Below, in pieces: positions 9,699-17,768 of a DNA stretch of 64,000 nucleotides. This DNA comes from Rhizobium sp. BK650 (GTDB lineage: Bacteria; Pseudomonadota; Alphaproteobacteria; Rhizobiales; Rhizobiaceae). Both the position numbers and the translations under genes were made by a program. Each line of letters begins with the position of its first letter. Position 1 is the stretch's first letter. Below the pieces are notes generated by a model. It was not told where the DNA came from, searched no databases, and saw only the letters and a program-made list of their open reading frames with translations. The stretch is taken from NCBI RefSeq assembly GCF_014195325.1, contig NZ_JACIBK010000003.1:434001-498000 (forward strand), given 5' to 3'.

Positions 9699-10241
9699 GT
9701 GGCACGGCTTCTCGCGTTGACCCGAGACGGTGCAACCGCCCTTGCTTTTCTTGTCTTCGTTGCATTAATCGCGGCCAAACTGAACGACAGGCCTGACATC
9801 CAAGGCGCCTTCCGTGCCGCCGATGGCGACAGCCTCACTCTTGATGGGGAGCGCATGCGGCTCAAGGGCGTCGATGCGCCGGAATTGTCGCAGAGATGCG
9901 AGCGGGCAGGGCAGGACTGGCCGTGCGGGATAATGGCGCAGCGCGCGCTGCAGCAATTGGTTTCGGAAGATGGTACCCAGTGTGGCGGGAGCGAACGTGA
10001 TCGTTATGGCCGGCTTCTGGTAAGTTGCCGCAATCATGCCGGCGATATCAATGCGCGCATGGTGGCGTCGGGCATGGCGGTTGCCTATGGCGGTTATCAG
10101 CAGGAAGAAGGGCAGGCGAAGGCGCAAAAGCTCGGGCTCTGGGCTGGCCGTTTCGAGATGCCGCGTGACGTCAGGGACCAGGCTCGGCATCAAAGCTTCG
10201 GCCTGCAGCGGCTAATCGGCGAATGGACAGGATGGGAATGA
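9699..10241 (+). CDS. Thermonuclease-family (SNase-like) protein, membrane-anchored or secreted
   Basis: The start is a GTG at 9699, chosen because AAGGAG lies 8 bases upstream (9685-9690). The 180-residue product has one hydrophobic N-terminal segment (about 12-26), then a staphylococcal-nuclease-like OB fold. Landmarks are RAADGDSLTLDGERMRLKGV, DAPELSQRC, DRYGRLLVSC and NARMVASGMAVAYGGY. These cover the Asp and Arg positions that bind Ca2+ and phosphate in the family. Two or more cysteine pairs suggest disulfides in the periplasm. The 3' end overlaps the UDG-like gene by 4 bases (ATGA), so the pair is probably co-translated. Confidence 0.85.
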   Translation: MARLLALTRDGATALAFLVFVALIAAKLNDRPDIQGAFRAADGDSLTLDGERMRLKGVDAPELSQRCERAGQDWPCGIMAQRALQQLVSEDGTQCGGSERDRYGRLLVSCRNHAGDINARMVASGMAVAYGGYQQEEGQAKAQKLGLWAGRFEMPRDVRDQARHQSFGLQRLIGEWTGWE

Positions 10242-10879
10242 CTGATAGTGAGCCCGATGACGGGCTGGACGCATTGCGCCACGAGATCGCCGCCTGTCGG
10301 ATCTGTCGCGATGCGCCGATACGCGGCCTATGTCATCGCCTGCCGCACGAGCCGCGGCCGGTTGCTGTTCTTTCGAGGCGCGCCCGAGTGCTGATTGCCG
10401 GCCAGGCGCCGGGGCTGCGCGTGCATGAAAGCGGCCTGCCGTTCGACGATGCTTCGGGCGACCGGCTGCGGCAATGGCTGCATGTGGACCGGCCGACCTT
10501 TTACGACCGGGATCGATTCGCGATCGTGCCGATGGGCCTCTGCTTTCCAGGTTATGATGCCAACGGCAGCGACCTGCCGCCGCGCCGGGAATGCGCGCCG
10601 GTCTGGCAGGACCGCGTGCTCTCGGTCATGCCGCAGATCGAACTGGTGCTTGCAGTCGGCGGACATGCGCAGGCCTGGCACATGGGCGCGATGCGGCGCG
10701 AAAACATGACCGAGACGGTGCGAGCCTGGCGCAACAGCCTGGAATCCGACCGTCAGCCGGCGTTGCTTCCGCTGCCGCATCCAAGTTGGCGCAATACGGC
10801 TTGGCTAAAGCGGAATCCGTGGTTCGAAGAAGAGCTGCTGCCTGAACTGCGACGGCGAATCAAAATGCTCACCTGCTGA
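10238..10879 (+). CDS. Uracil-DNA glycosylase-family protein
   Basis: The start at 10238 gives an ATGA overlap with the upstream nuclease stop; in-frame ATGs at 10223 and 10232 are alternatives. The 213-residue product has the UDG-superfamily motif 1 in VLIAGQAPGLRVHESGLPFD and the C-terminal motif 2 region LLPLPHPSWRN. An N-terminal CRIC pair resembles the start of the Fe-S loop of family 4/5 UDGs. A central block reads VPMGLCFPGYDANGSDLPPR. The general role would be excision of uracil or another damaged base, but the motifs are divergent enough that activity is uncertain. Confidence 0.8.
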   Translation: MTDSEPDDGLDALRHEIAACRICRDAPIRGLCHRLPHEPRPVAVLSRRARVLIAGQAPGLRVHESGLPFDDASGDRLRQWLHVDRPTFYDRDRFAIVPMGLCFPGYDANGSDLPPRRECAPVWQDRVLSVMPQIELVLAVGGHAQAWHMGAMRRENMTETVRAWRNSLESDRQPALLPLPHPSWRNTAWLKRNPWFEEELLPELRRRIKMLTC

Positions 10880-10949
10880 AACAAAATTCTTTTCGTCGGC
10901 CGGAATCGCGCTATACAGAGAAAATAATTCGAAAGGGACTTAATTTCGC

Positions 10950-11438
10950 ATGGACCGCCTCGACCGAAAGATACTGCGCCTGCTCCAGGAAGATTCGACG
11001 CTCGCCGTTGCCGACCTCGCTAAGAAGGTGGGGCTTTCTACGACACCATGCTGGCGGCGTATCCAGAAGATGGAGGAAGACGGCGTCATCAAGCGCCGCG
11101 TGGCAATCCTCGATCCGGAAAAGGTCAACACCAAGGTCACGGTCTTCGTGTCGATCCGCACCGCGACCCATTCCATCGAATGGCTGCGCCGCTTCTCCGA
11201 GGTCGTGGCGGAGTTCCCCGAAGTGGTGGAATTCTACCGCATGAGCGGTGATGTCGACTATCTGCTGCGCGTCGTGGTGCCCGATATCGCCGCCTATGAC
11301 GCCTTCTACAAGCGGATGATCGCCAAGATCGAGATTCGCGATGTCTCGTCTGCCTTCGCGATGGAGCAGATCAAGTACTCGACGCAGCTGCCGCTCGACT
11401 ACATGCTTCTCGAAAACGCCAAGTCCAATGAGGACTGA
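10950..11438 (+). CDS. Lrp/AsnC-family transcriptional regulator
   Basis: This 162-residue protein has the usual layout. The N-terminal winged helix-turn-helix is DRKILRLLQEDSTLAVADLA and GLSTTPCWRRIQKMEEDGVI. The C-terminal RAM ligand/oligomerisation domain runs over about 70-150 (VVEFYRMSGDVDYLLRVVVP). The PCWRR recognition helix is characteristic of the Lrp proper/BkdR/PutR branch that senses amino acids. It stands alone; no amino-acid catabolic gene is adjacent, so targets are unknown. The leader (10880-10949) is AT-rich. Confidence 0.9.
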   Translation: MDRLDRKILRLLQEDSTLAVADLAKKVGLSTTPCWRRIQKMEEDGVIKRRVAILDPEKVNTKVTVFVSIRTATHSIEWLRRFSEVVAEFPEVVEFYRMSGDVDYLLRVVVPDIAAYDAFYKRMIAKIEIRDVSSAFAMEQIKYSTQLPLDYMLLENAKSNED

Positions 11439-11763
11439 GCAGGGCAGGTCCTCAATACAGCGTACATGATGTCGGACAGGCGCGAGCGAATCGCGCCTGC
11501 TTTGGCGAGAGCAGACGCTCCCCTGGAGACATTTGCGCAGGTAAGCTGCGCAGGGAGACTCAAGGAAAGTTCATCCGTGAATTTTGAGGGTGCTCCTGAG
11601 GCATCGGCCACTTGACGGCGGCGGAAAACCTTTCCAAATTGTAATCTTGCTGTCATGGAGCTATGCGAATCCACGCAAGCCGTGAATTGGCCTGGGCGTT
11701 GGGAGGCACGGGGGCTAGTTCAGGGTAGTGTCTGGGGGTATCTGGAACACTTTTATAATGTTC

Positions 11764-11798
11764 GTGCAGCGCGATATCGCGCTATGCACCGTTTTTTT
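11764..11798 (+). terminator. Strong Rho-independent-like terminator
   Basis: A stem of about 12 bp lies at 11764-11789: GTGC-AGCGCGAT pairs with ATCGCGCT-at-GCAC, with a 2-base bulge. It contains the palindrome AGCGCGATATCGCGCT and is followed within two bases by seven T (11792-11798). It sits 325 bases after the Lrp stop. Either it ends a long Lrp transcript or it ends a small RNA encoded at about 11450-11790. Confidence 0.65.
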
Positions 11799-11856
11799 GT
11801 GCGTTCGGCGAAACGCTTAAGTGACGCCTTCCGTTGTTTATACAGCAAAAAGCAGG

Positions 11857-11906
11857 CCTGAAATCGATTAGTGGTCGCCATCCGCACCATTAGGTTCGAT
11901 TTCAGG
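11857..11906. repeat. 11-bp perfect inverted repeat with 28-base spacer
   Basis: CCTGAAATCGA (11857-11867) is mirrored by TCGATTTCAGG (11896-11906). Inside the spacer GTGGT and ACCAT extend the pairing, so RNA of either strand could fold into a long stem. I do not recognise the element. Confidence 0.6.
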
Positions 11907-12294
11907 ACACCATGTCCTGTTCTCCTATCTTTATATAGTCCTTAGCCGGCGCTACAGTTCGACCGCGTCGTTAGATTGTTCGAGCTTGCTCCAATTTTGC
12001 GGTGCCTTTGGGAGGATCATTCAGCCGCTTGCGATAGCCGTTGGTTATCGCGGCGGCATCTGTGCGTTTCCTATCCAACCCCCTTGAAATTGTTGTATAA
12101 AAACCACGCTTGGCGCAGAAAGCATGCTCCGGCTGTGGGTTGGTACGGTTCACGAATTGCTACAGTCAGATGTCTGTGGGATGAACGTTCGGCGGTTCGA
12201 TCGATCCGCACGCCGTGAGGCTGTTCAAACGGGTCGGCTTTGGATCTTCGGAGACAGGGTAGAGCCCCGATCGACAAAGGAGTGGAATTCTACA

Positions 12295-13338
12295 ATGAAC
12301 ATCAAGATGGTATTGCTTGCGTCGGCAGCAGCATTTGCTGCATCGACCCCGGTACTCGCAGCTGACGCAATCGTTGCTGCAGAGCCGGAACCGGTTGAAT
12401 ACGTTCGCGTCTGCGACGCTTACGGCACCGGCTACTTCTACATCCCGGGCACGGAAACCTGCCTGAAGATCGAAGGCTACATCCGTTTCCAGGTTGACGT
12501 CGGCCAGAATGCCGATCACGGCGAAGCCGGCAACGACTCTGACTGGGATGCATTCACCCGCGGTCAGGTTCAGTTCACGGCCAAGAGCGACACCGAATAC
12601 GGCCCGCTTACCGGCGTCATCGTTCTCCAGGCCAATGCCGACGCTGCATCGTCGGCCTACCAGAACACGAAGCTCGACTCGGCCTACCTCGACGTCGCCG
12701 GCTTCCGCGCCGGTCTGTTCTACTCCTGGTGGGACGATGGTCTCTCCGGCGAAACGGACGACATCGGTTCGGTCGAAACGCTGCATAACTCGATCCGTTA
12801 TCAGTACGAAACCGGTTCCTTCTACGCTGGCCTCAGCGTCGACGAACTGGAAGATGGTGTCTTCAAGGCTGACGAAGGCCCGAACAACGTCGGCGTTGCC
12901 TTCGGCATCGGCGGCAAGACTGGCGCCTTCAGCTACCAGGTCACCGGCGGCTGGGACTTCGACAACGAAGACGGCGCAATCCGTGCTATGGGTACGGCTG
13001 ATATCGGCCCGGGCACGCTCGGCCTTGCTGCTGTCTACTCCAGCGGCCCGAACTCCTACTACTCGGCAGCTGAATGGGCAGTTGCTGCCGAATACGCCAT
13101 CAAGGCAACGGACAAGCTGAAGATCACCCCCGGTGTTCAGTACTACGGCAACTACTTCGGCGGCTCCAAGGCTGTTCCGGATGACTTCGACGGTCTTGAC
13201 GATGCCTGGAAGGCCGGTCTGACGCTCGACTATCAGATCGTCGACAACTTCTACGCCAAGGCTTCCGTCCAGTACCTGAAGCCGGAACATCAGGACGACT
13301 CCTGGACGGGTTACTTCCGTCTGCAGCGCTCGTTCTAA
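12295..13338 (+). CDS. ropA: Outer-membrane porin, Porin_2 family (RopA-like)
   Basis: The start at 12295 is fixed by AAAGGAG at 12276-12282 and a clear signal peptide: MNIKMVLLASAAAFAAS up to a cleavage after VLAADA. The 347-residue product starts its mature part with the family signature EYVRVCDAYGTGYFYIPGTE, then TCLKIEGYIRFQV. Alternating beta-strands and aromatic pairs follow, and it ends in YFRLQRSF with the C-terminal Phe needed for BAM assembly. It would form a general diffusion channel in the outer membrane. Codon use is strongly biased to a few codons (GGC, ATC, TAC, AAG), as expected for an abundant protein. Rhizobia carry several paralogues; which one this is cannot be told. Confidence 0.93.
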   Translation: MNIKMVLLASAAAFAASTPVLAADAIVAAEPEPVEYVRVCDAYGTGYFYIPGTETCLKIEGYIRFQVDVGQNADHGEAGNDSDWDAFTRGQVQFTAKSDTEYGPLTGVIVLQANADAASSAYQNTKLDSAYLDVAGFRAGLFYSWWDDGLSGETDDIGSVETLHNSIRYQYETGSFYAGLSVDELEDGVFKADEGPNNVGVAFGIGGKTGAFSYQVTGGWDFDNEDGAIRAMGTADIGPGTLGLAAVYSSGPNSYYSAAEWAVAAEYAIKATDKLKITPGVQYYGNYFGGSKAVPDDFDGLDDAWKAGLTLDYQIVDNFYAKASVQYLKPEHQDDSWTGYFRLQRSF

Positions 13339-13348
13339 TCTGAACGAA

Positions 13349-13378
13349 GGACCCCCCGGCCCTGTGCCGGGGGTCTCC
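13349..13378 (+). terminator. Porin terminator hairpin
   Basis: GGACCCCCCGGC and GCCGGGGGTCTCC flank a CCTGT loop, 10 bases after the porin stop. This gives a very GC-rich stem of about 10 bp with one bulged C. No T-run follows, but position and strength support a terminator or a 3' mRNA-stabilising hairpin. Confidence 0.65.
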
Positions 13379-13781
13379 AACCCACGAGTTTCTGATCAGA
13401 ATGACCTCCGATCAGTAACGAGGGACTGGTCCGGTTTTCCCTGCTGGGCCAGTCCTTTGCAGTCGAAGGCCAATGTGAAGCCAAAGGCGCGCCGCCACGC
13501 CTGGCGATTTCACTCGACATTAAGCGGGCTTTCCTGCGGAAATTTCCTCGATGATCGAGCGGATTTAAAATTATCAACATATTCGTTGCCCTTGATTGAT
13601 CGCACGCTTTTGTTGCGGCAAATGCAACTTACAATTGCGTCACCTCTTCGAGCAAACAGTATACCGGCCGGATTTTATCCTCTTGGATTTGATGCCGATA
13701 ATGTGACTGTAACGTAACCGGTGAGGCGCTATAAGCATTTCGGGGTTGGCATTCATTACTACTCTCGGGTAGGTTTCGATA
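13379..13781. other. Intergenic region between porin and LysR gene
   Basis: There are about 400 bases without a credible gene. GATCAG and CTGATC-type half sites occur near 13393-13417. An AT-rich segment (13560-13640) could hold the LysR promoter. GTAACGTA at 13709-13716 partly matches the 12-base box seen near 58165 and 61218. Confidence 0.4.
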
Positions 13782-14714
13782 ATGGACGATCTTAACGATT
13801 ACTTTTATTTTGCAGCCGTCGTCTCTAGCGGTGGATTTGCCTCCGCAAGTAGAACTTTGAAAATACCGCGCTCCAAGCTCAGCCGGCGTGTCAGCCGTTT
13901 GGAGGATTGCCTTGGCGCGAGGCTGATCGAGCGCTCCACACGTCACTTCCGGGTGACAGAGATCGGTCAGGCCTTCTACGAGCAATGTCAGACGATTCTG
14001 AGAGAAACTGATCGCGCCAAGTCGATCGTGACGGAAGCTCAATCCGATCCGCAGGGGATCGTGCGCATGGGCTGCCCGCTCGGTCTCGTCGATATTTCAC
14101 TTGGCGCGGTTCTGCCCGAATTTCTGGAGCGCTACCCCAAGATCAAGCTGCAGATCATCGGCTCCGACCGGCGCACCGACCTCATCAACGAGCGCATCGA
14201 TGTCGAAGTGCGGGCGGCCAACGAGCCGGAAACACAGACGAGCCTGACGATGCGCAAGCTCGACCGGGCGCGACGCATTCTCGTCGCCAGTCCTTCGCTG
14301 GTCGAACGCATGGGCGAACTCGACTGCGTCGACGAACTCAGCAATGGACCGACACTTGCCATGTCCAGCTGGATGTCCTTCCATACCTGGGAACTGGTCG
14401 GCCCCGATGGGGAGAGGAAGATCGTGCGGCACCAGCCGCGGCTCACCTGCCGCAGCATGACGGCGATCCTTGACGCTGCGCGCGCAGGCGTGGGCTACGG
14501 GCTCATTCTCGAACATGCCTGTGCCCTTGATATTCAGGCGGGCCGGCTGGTTCGCGTGCTGCCGGAGTGGCAGACGGTAGAGAGCCAATTCTATCTCGTC
14601 TTCACGACGACCAAGGGCATGCCGCCGGCTGTACGCGCGCTGATCGATTTCCTGGTCGAGAAATCCAAGCAGCACCGGATCGTCACGACGACTGCGGCGA
14701 TTGCTGCCCAGTAG
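13782..14714 (+). CDS. LysR-family transcriptional regulator
   Basis: The 310-residue protein has an N-terminal winged helix-turn-helix (about residues 1-60: SSGGFASASRTLKIPRSKLS and RRVSRLEDCLGARLIERSTR). A periplasmic-binding-protein-like effector domain follows (about 90-300). The SRRVSRLE recognition helix is typical of the family. The gene faces the AlkD-like gene tail to tail, with stops only 2 bases apart. No divergent target gene is adjacent (the porin is upstream on the same strand), so its regulon cannot be inferred. Confidence 0.9.
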   Translation: MDDLNDYFYFAAVVSSGGFASASRTLKIPRSKLSRRVSRLEDCLGARLIERSTRHFRVTEIGQAFYEQCQTILRETDRAKSIVTEAQSDPQGIVRMGCPLGLVDISLGAVLPEFLERYPKIKLQIIGSDRRTDLINERIDVEVRAANEPETQTSLTMRKLDRARRILVASPSLVERMGELDCVDELSNGPTLAMSSWMSFHTWELVGPDGERKIVRHQPRLTCRSMTAILDAARAGVGYGLILEHACALDIQAGRLVRVLPEWQTVESQFYLVFTTTKGMPPAVRALIDFLVEKSKQHRIVTTTAAIAAQ

Positions 14715-14716
14715 GC

Positions 14717-15397
14717 TCAGAGGCGCGCCAGCAGCTTCTCACTCGTCAATTCCCTGACGGCGTCCTTGCCGATCCAGCGGGCCGTCTTGTCGACGTTTGC
14801 GGCAAGGCGTTCGGCGAGGGCCAGCGCCGGACCGTGGCAGGCATGACTGCGCTTGCCGATATTGCGAAGCGCCCAGTTGACGGCCTTGCGAACGAAGTTG
14901 CGCGGGTCTGTCGCGTGGGCTTCGATCAGCGGTAGGTAGGTTAGCAAGCTTGCGTCCGTGTCCTTCTTCCTGTGCACAGTCATACCCGCGATCATGGCGA
15001 AGGCGGTTCGCCTGACGAATTCGCGCTCATCGGCAGCGAATTCGGGGATGAGAGCGTCAAGATCCGCTTCCACGAAGAGATCAGCGGCGCAATCGACGAT
15101 TTCCCAGGAATTGAAGTCAGCGGCCAGGGTGCGTGCCTCGGCTTCCGTCAGCCTCTTCGGGTCGAAGGTGTAGAGTGCCAACATACGGGCTTCGCGGACG
15201 CCGCTTGCCCAGAGCTCTTTCGCCCTGATGTGATCCTTCTTTGCCAACCGGGCGATCTTTTGCAGATCAGGATTGGAAATGCCGATGGCGTTTTCGGTGA
15301 CGATGCCGAAACGCACCATGCCGGCGATATTGCTTTCAGAGCGCAGCGTGTGCAGATGCGCAATCAGTTCGGCTGCGCTCGAAGAAGGGCCAATCAT
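14717..15397 (-). CDS. DNA alkylation repair protein, AlkD-like HEAT-repeat family
   Basis: I chose the ATG at 15397 (MIGPSSSAAELIAHL); an upstream extension to 15481 would run into the preceding dehydrogenase gene. The 226-residue product is all helical with HEAT-like repeats. Family landmarks include RFGIVTENAIGISNPDLQKI, ELWASGVREARMLALYTFD, FNSWEIVDCAADLF and RNFVRKAVNWALRNIGKR. AlkD proteins excise positively charged alkylated bases without base flipping. It lies 13 bases after the dehydrogenase stop on the same strand, so the two are probably cotranscribed. Confidence 0.85.
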   Translation of the reverse strand: MIGPSSSAAELIAHLHTLRSESNIAGMVRFGIVTENAIGISNPDLQKIARLAKKDHIRAKELWASGVREARMLALYTFDPKRLTEAEARTLAADFNSWEIVDCAADLFVEADLDALIPEFAADEREFVRRTAFAMIAGMTVHRKKDTDASLLTYLPLIEAHATDPRNFVRKAVNWALRNIGKRSHACHGPALALAERLAANVDKTARWIGKDAVRELTSEKLLARL

Positions 15398-15410
15398 TCT
15401 GCAGAGCCGG

Positions 15411-16280
15411 TCATTTTTCGAGGCGGGCGAGCAGGGAAGACGTATCCCACCGGTTGCCGCCGAGCGCCTGAATATCCCCATAGAACTGGTCGACGAGGGC
15501 GGTCAGCGGCAGCTTGGCGCCGTTCCGGCGGGCTTCGGTCAGCACGATGCCGAGATCCTTGCGCATCCAGTCGACGGCGAAGCCGAAATCATACTTGCCC
15601 TGGTTCATGGTCTTGTGGCGGTTTTCCATCTGCCAGGAACCAGCCGCCCCCTTGGAGATGACGTCGACCACCTTTTCGATGTCAAGACCGGCGCGCTTGC
15701 CGAAATGCACCGCTTCGGCAAGCCCTTGCACGACGCCGGCAATGCAGATCTGATTCATCATCTTGGTGAGCTGGCCAGAACCTGCCGGACCCATGAGGCC
15801 AACCATCCGGGCATAGGCGTCGATGACCGGCTTTGCCTTTTCAAAGACGGCCTCATCACCCCCGCACATGACGGTGAGCACGCCATTCTCGGCACCGGCC
15901 TGGCCGCCGGAAACAGGGGCATCGATGAAATCCACACTCTTTGCCTTGGCGGCCTCGTAGAGTTCGCGGGCGACTTCGGCGCTTGCCGTGGTGTTGTCGA
16001 TGAGAACGGACCCGCGCTTCATGGTGCTCAGTACACCCTTTTCGCCCGATGTCACCTGACGGAGATCGTCGTCATTGCCGACGCAGACGAAGACGAAATC
16101 GCAGCCATCGGCTGCCTCAGCCGGGGTAGGGGCGGACTTACCGGAGAATGTATCCACCCAGGCGGCCGCCTTTTCAGCCGTGCGGTTATAGACGGTGACA
16201 TCGTGGCCGCCCTTTGTTTTCAGATGCCCCGCCATCGGGAACCCCATGACGCCGAGACCGATGAAAGCGACTTTCGCCAT
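15411..16280 (-). CDS. NAD(P)-dependent 3-hydroxyisobutyrate/tartronate-semialdehyde dehydrogenase-like enzyme
   Basis: The start at 16280 (MAKVAFIGLGVMGFPMAGHL) places the Rossmann GxGxxG motif at residues 7-13, as in the beta-hydroxyacid dehydrogenase family. The substrate motif DAPVSGGQAGAENG and the catalytic Lys in SGQLTKMMNQI are intact. The 289-residue length is normal. It reversibly oxidises a short beta-hydroxyacid. Whether that is 3-hydroxyisobutyrate, glycerate (GlxR) or a related acid cannot be told by eye. The upstream 264-base gap separates it from the divergent ssu operon. Confidence 0.88.
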   Translation of the reverse strand: MAKVAFIGLGVMGFPMAGHLKTKGGHDVTVYNRTAEKAAAWVDTFSGKSAPTPAEAADGCDFVFVCVGNDDDLRQVTSGEKGVLSTMKRGSVLIDNTTASAEVARELYEAAKAKSVDFIDAPVSGGQAGAENGVLTVMCGGDEAVFEKAKPVIDAYARMVGLMGPAGSGQLTKMMNQICIAGVVQGLAEAVHFGKRAGLDIEKVVDVISKGAAGSWQMENRHKTMNQGKYDFGFAVDWMRKDLGIVLTEARRNGAKLPLTALVDQFYGDIQALGGNRWDTSSLLARLEK

Positions 16281-16544
16281 ATGCTGTCCTCCATAACCGC
16301 TTGCAAACAGGGTGAGAGGATTAGCGGAAACGACCGGGCACGGAAAGCCAGGAGAGCGGAGGAAGCCGCCTTGCCTGGAACAAAATTTCACAAACGGTCG
16401 AGAAGCGGAGACAGGAAAGTTTCAGATACTGCGAATATGATAAATTTAATTGTCGATCCAATTTATAGAGTAAATCATCATTCATCCATCGAAACGGGCA
16501 GGCTGAGCAGCAGGAGCGACGGCCGCCAAAGGAAGGGGATTGAG

Positions 16545-17510
16545 ATGATTACACGTCGACAGACACTCGGACTTTTCGGGGCCGCGGCCGCAACCGCGAT
16601 TCTGCCGTCCGTCCAGCCGGCACGGGCCGCGGCGAAAGAGTTCCGCATCGGCTGGCAGAAGAATGGCGTGCTGGCACTCGCCAAGCGCCGTGGCGCCCTG
16701 GAAAAACGGCTTGCCGATCAGGGGATAACGGTGAGCTGGTCGGAATTCACGTCAGGCCCGCCGCTTCTGGAAGCACTCGGTGCGGGCGCGCTCGATTTCG
16801 GCGCGACGGGCGATGTGCCGCCGCTCTTTGCGCAGGCTGCGGGCGGGGCGCTCTATTATGTCGGCATCTACAAGGGCAGTCCGGCGGCCTCGGCCATTCT
16901 CGTCCGCAAGGACTCTCCGATCAAGACGCTCGAAGACCTGAAGGGCAAGAAGGTCGCCTTCAAGCGCGGCTCCAGCGCCCATAATGTGACGGTCAAGGTT
17001 TTGCGAAAGGCGGGGCTGAAGCCCGAGGATGTCGTGCAAGTCGATCTTGCGCCGCCGGATGCGGCCGCAGCCTTTAAGAACGGCAGCATCGACGCATGGT
17101 CGATTTGGGATCCCTATCTCGCGATCGCCGAGGCTGATCCCGATACGCGCATCCTGACGACCGCCGAAGGGATCGTCGAATCCTACAGCTATTTCCTTGC
17201 CAACAAGGATTTCACCGACGCAAATGGTACCGTCATCGTCAATGTGCTGGACGAGCTCGCCAAGGTCGGCCGCTCGGCGCAGGACAATCTCGATGCGACG
17301 GTCAAGGAGCTCTCGGAGATAACCGGCGTGCCCGAGAACATTACGCGTGTGACCTTGCAGCGTCCTGGCACCAATCTCGGCAGCGTGACGACGGTGACCG
17401 ATGCGGCAGCCGGCTATCAGCAAGCGCTGGCCGATGAATTCTACGATCTCGGCATCGTTCCGAAGAAGCTCACGACCGGCGATATCGTCTGGCATCCCAA
17501 GGCGAGCTAA
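16545..17510 (+). CDS. ssuA: Aliphatic sulfonate ABC transporter substrate-binding protein, copy 1
   Basis: The 321-residue precursor begins with a twin-arginine-like signal (MITRRQTLGLFGAAAA) and a cleavage region after PARAAA, so it is periplasmic. The mature protein has the SsuA/TauA fold: IGWQKNGVLALAKRRGALEK, TSGPPLLEALGAGALDFGAT, DVPPLFAQAAGG, LEDLKGKKVAFKRGSSAHN and DAWSIWDPYLAIAE. It would deliver alkanesulfonates to SsuBC. GGAAGGGG lies about 6 bases upstream. A longer in-frame opening back to 15273 crosses the dehydrogenase and has no family homology. A near-identical-length paralogue follows at 17769. Confidence 0.9.
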   Translation: MITRRQTLGLFGAAAATAILPSVQPARAAAKEFRIGWQKNGVLALAKRRGALEKRLADQGITVSWSEFTSGPPLLEALGAGALDFGATGDVPPLFAQAAGGALYYVGIYKGSPAASAILVRKDSPIKTLEDLKGKKVAFKRGSSAHNVTVKVLRKAGLKPEDVVQVDLAPPDAAAAFKNGSIDAWSIWDPYLAIAEADPDTRILTTAEGIVESYSYFLANKDFTDANGTVIVNVLDELAKVGRSAQDNLDATVKELSEITGVPENITRVTLQRPGTNLGSVTTVTDAAAGYQQALADEFYDLGIVPKKLTTGDIVWHPKAS

Positions 17511-17573
17511 CAGCCTCCGGGGCGAGCTCATCTCACCTGCAGCTAGGGGTGGCGTTGGGGTGGGATCCCGCGA

Positions 17574-17603
17574 CCGCGGCATGGGAGCGAACCCATGCCG
17601 CGG
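17574..17603 (+). terminator. Hairpin between the two substrate-binding-protein genes
   Basis: A perfect 12-bp inverted repeat, CCGCGGCATGGG (17574-17585) and CCCATGCCGCGG (17592-17603), surrounds a 6-base loop. It can be lengthened across an internal loop by CCCG/CGGG. No T-run follows on the plus strand. It may be a partial terminator or a processed-end stabiliser that raises copy-1 mRNA. Confidence 0.6.
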
Positions 17604-17768
17604 AATCGGGAAAAATTATTCTCCAGACCCAATTAGAATAGCAAACTGATATTGTCGATATAATTGGTCGTCTATGCCAGTATCTCTGCAAGGCCAGACG
17701 CGACCGGTTCGCGATATCGGTTTGAAAGAGGGAACGGCCGAACGCCGTCAGAACGGAGAAGAGATTTC

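Larger units (their letters stand above)
11439..12294. other. Long structured intergenic region upstream of the porin
   Basis: These 856 bases have no convincing protein gene. The region contains a strong hairpin with T-run (11764-11798), a separate 11-bp inverted repeat (11857-11906), a small IR AGGAC-accat-GTCCT (11904-11918) and an inverted repeat GCGATA/TATCGC near 12029. This is unusually long for a gap before a porin gene. It could hold a small RNA plus a long regulated leader for the porin mRNA. Confidence 0.55.

Noticed and set aside
12166..13380. Long open frame (404 codons) on the minus strand across the porin gene
   Set aside because: It is antisense to a gene with strongly biased codons, has no ribosome site or motif, and the porin is certain.
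15273..16544. In-frame upstream extension of the first ssuA gene (745 codons from 15273 to 17510)
   Set aside because: It runs antisense through the whole dehydrogenase gene. The family signal peptide and ribosome site place the start at 16545.
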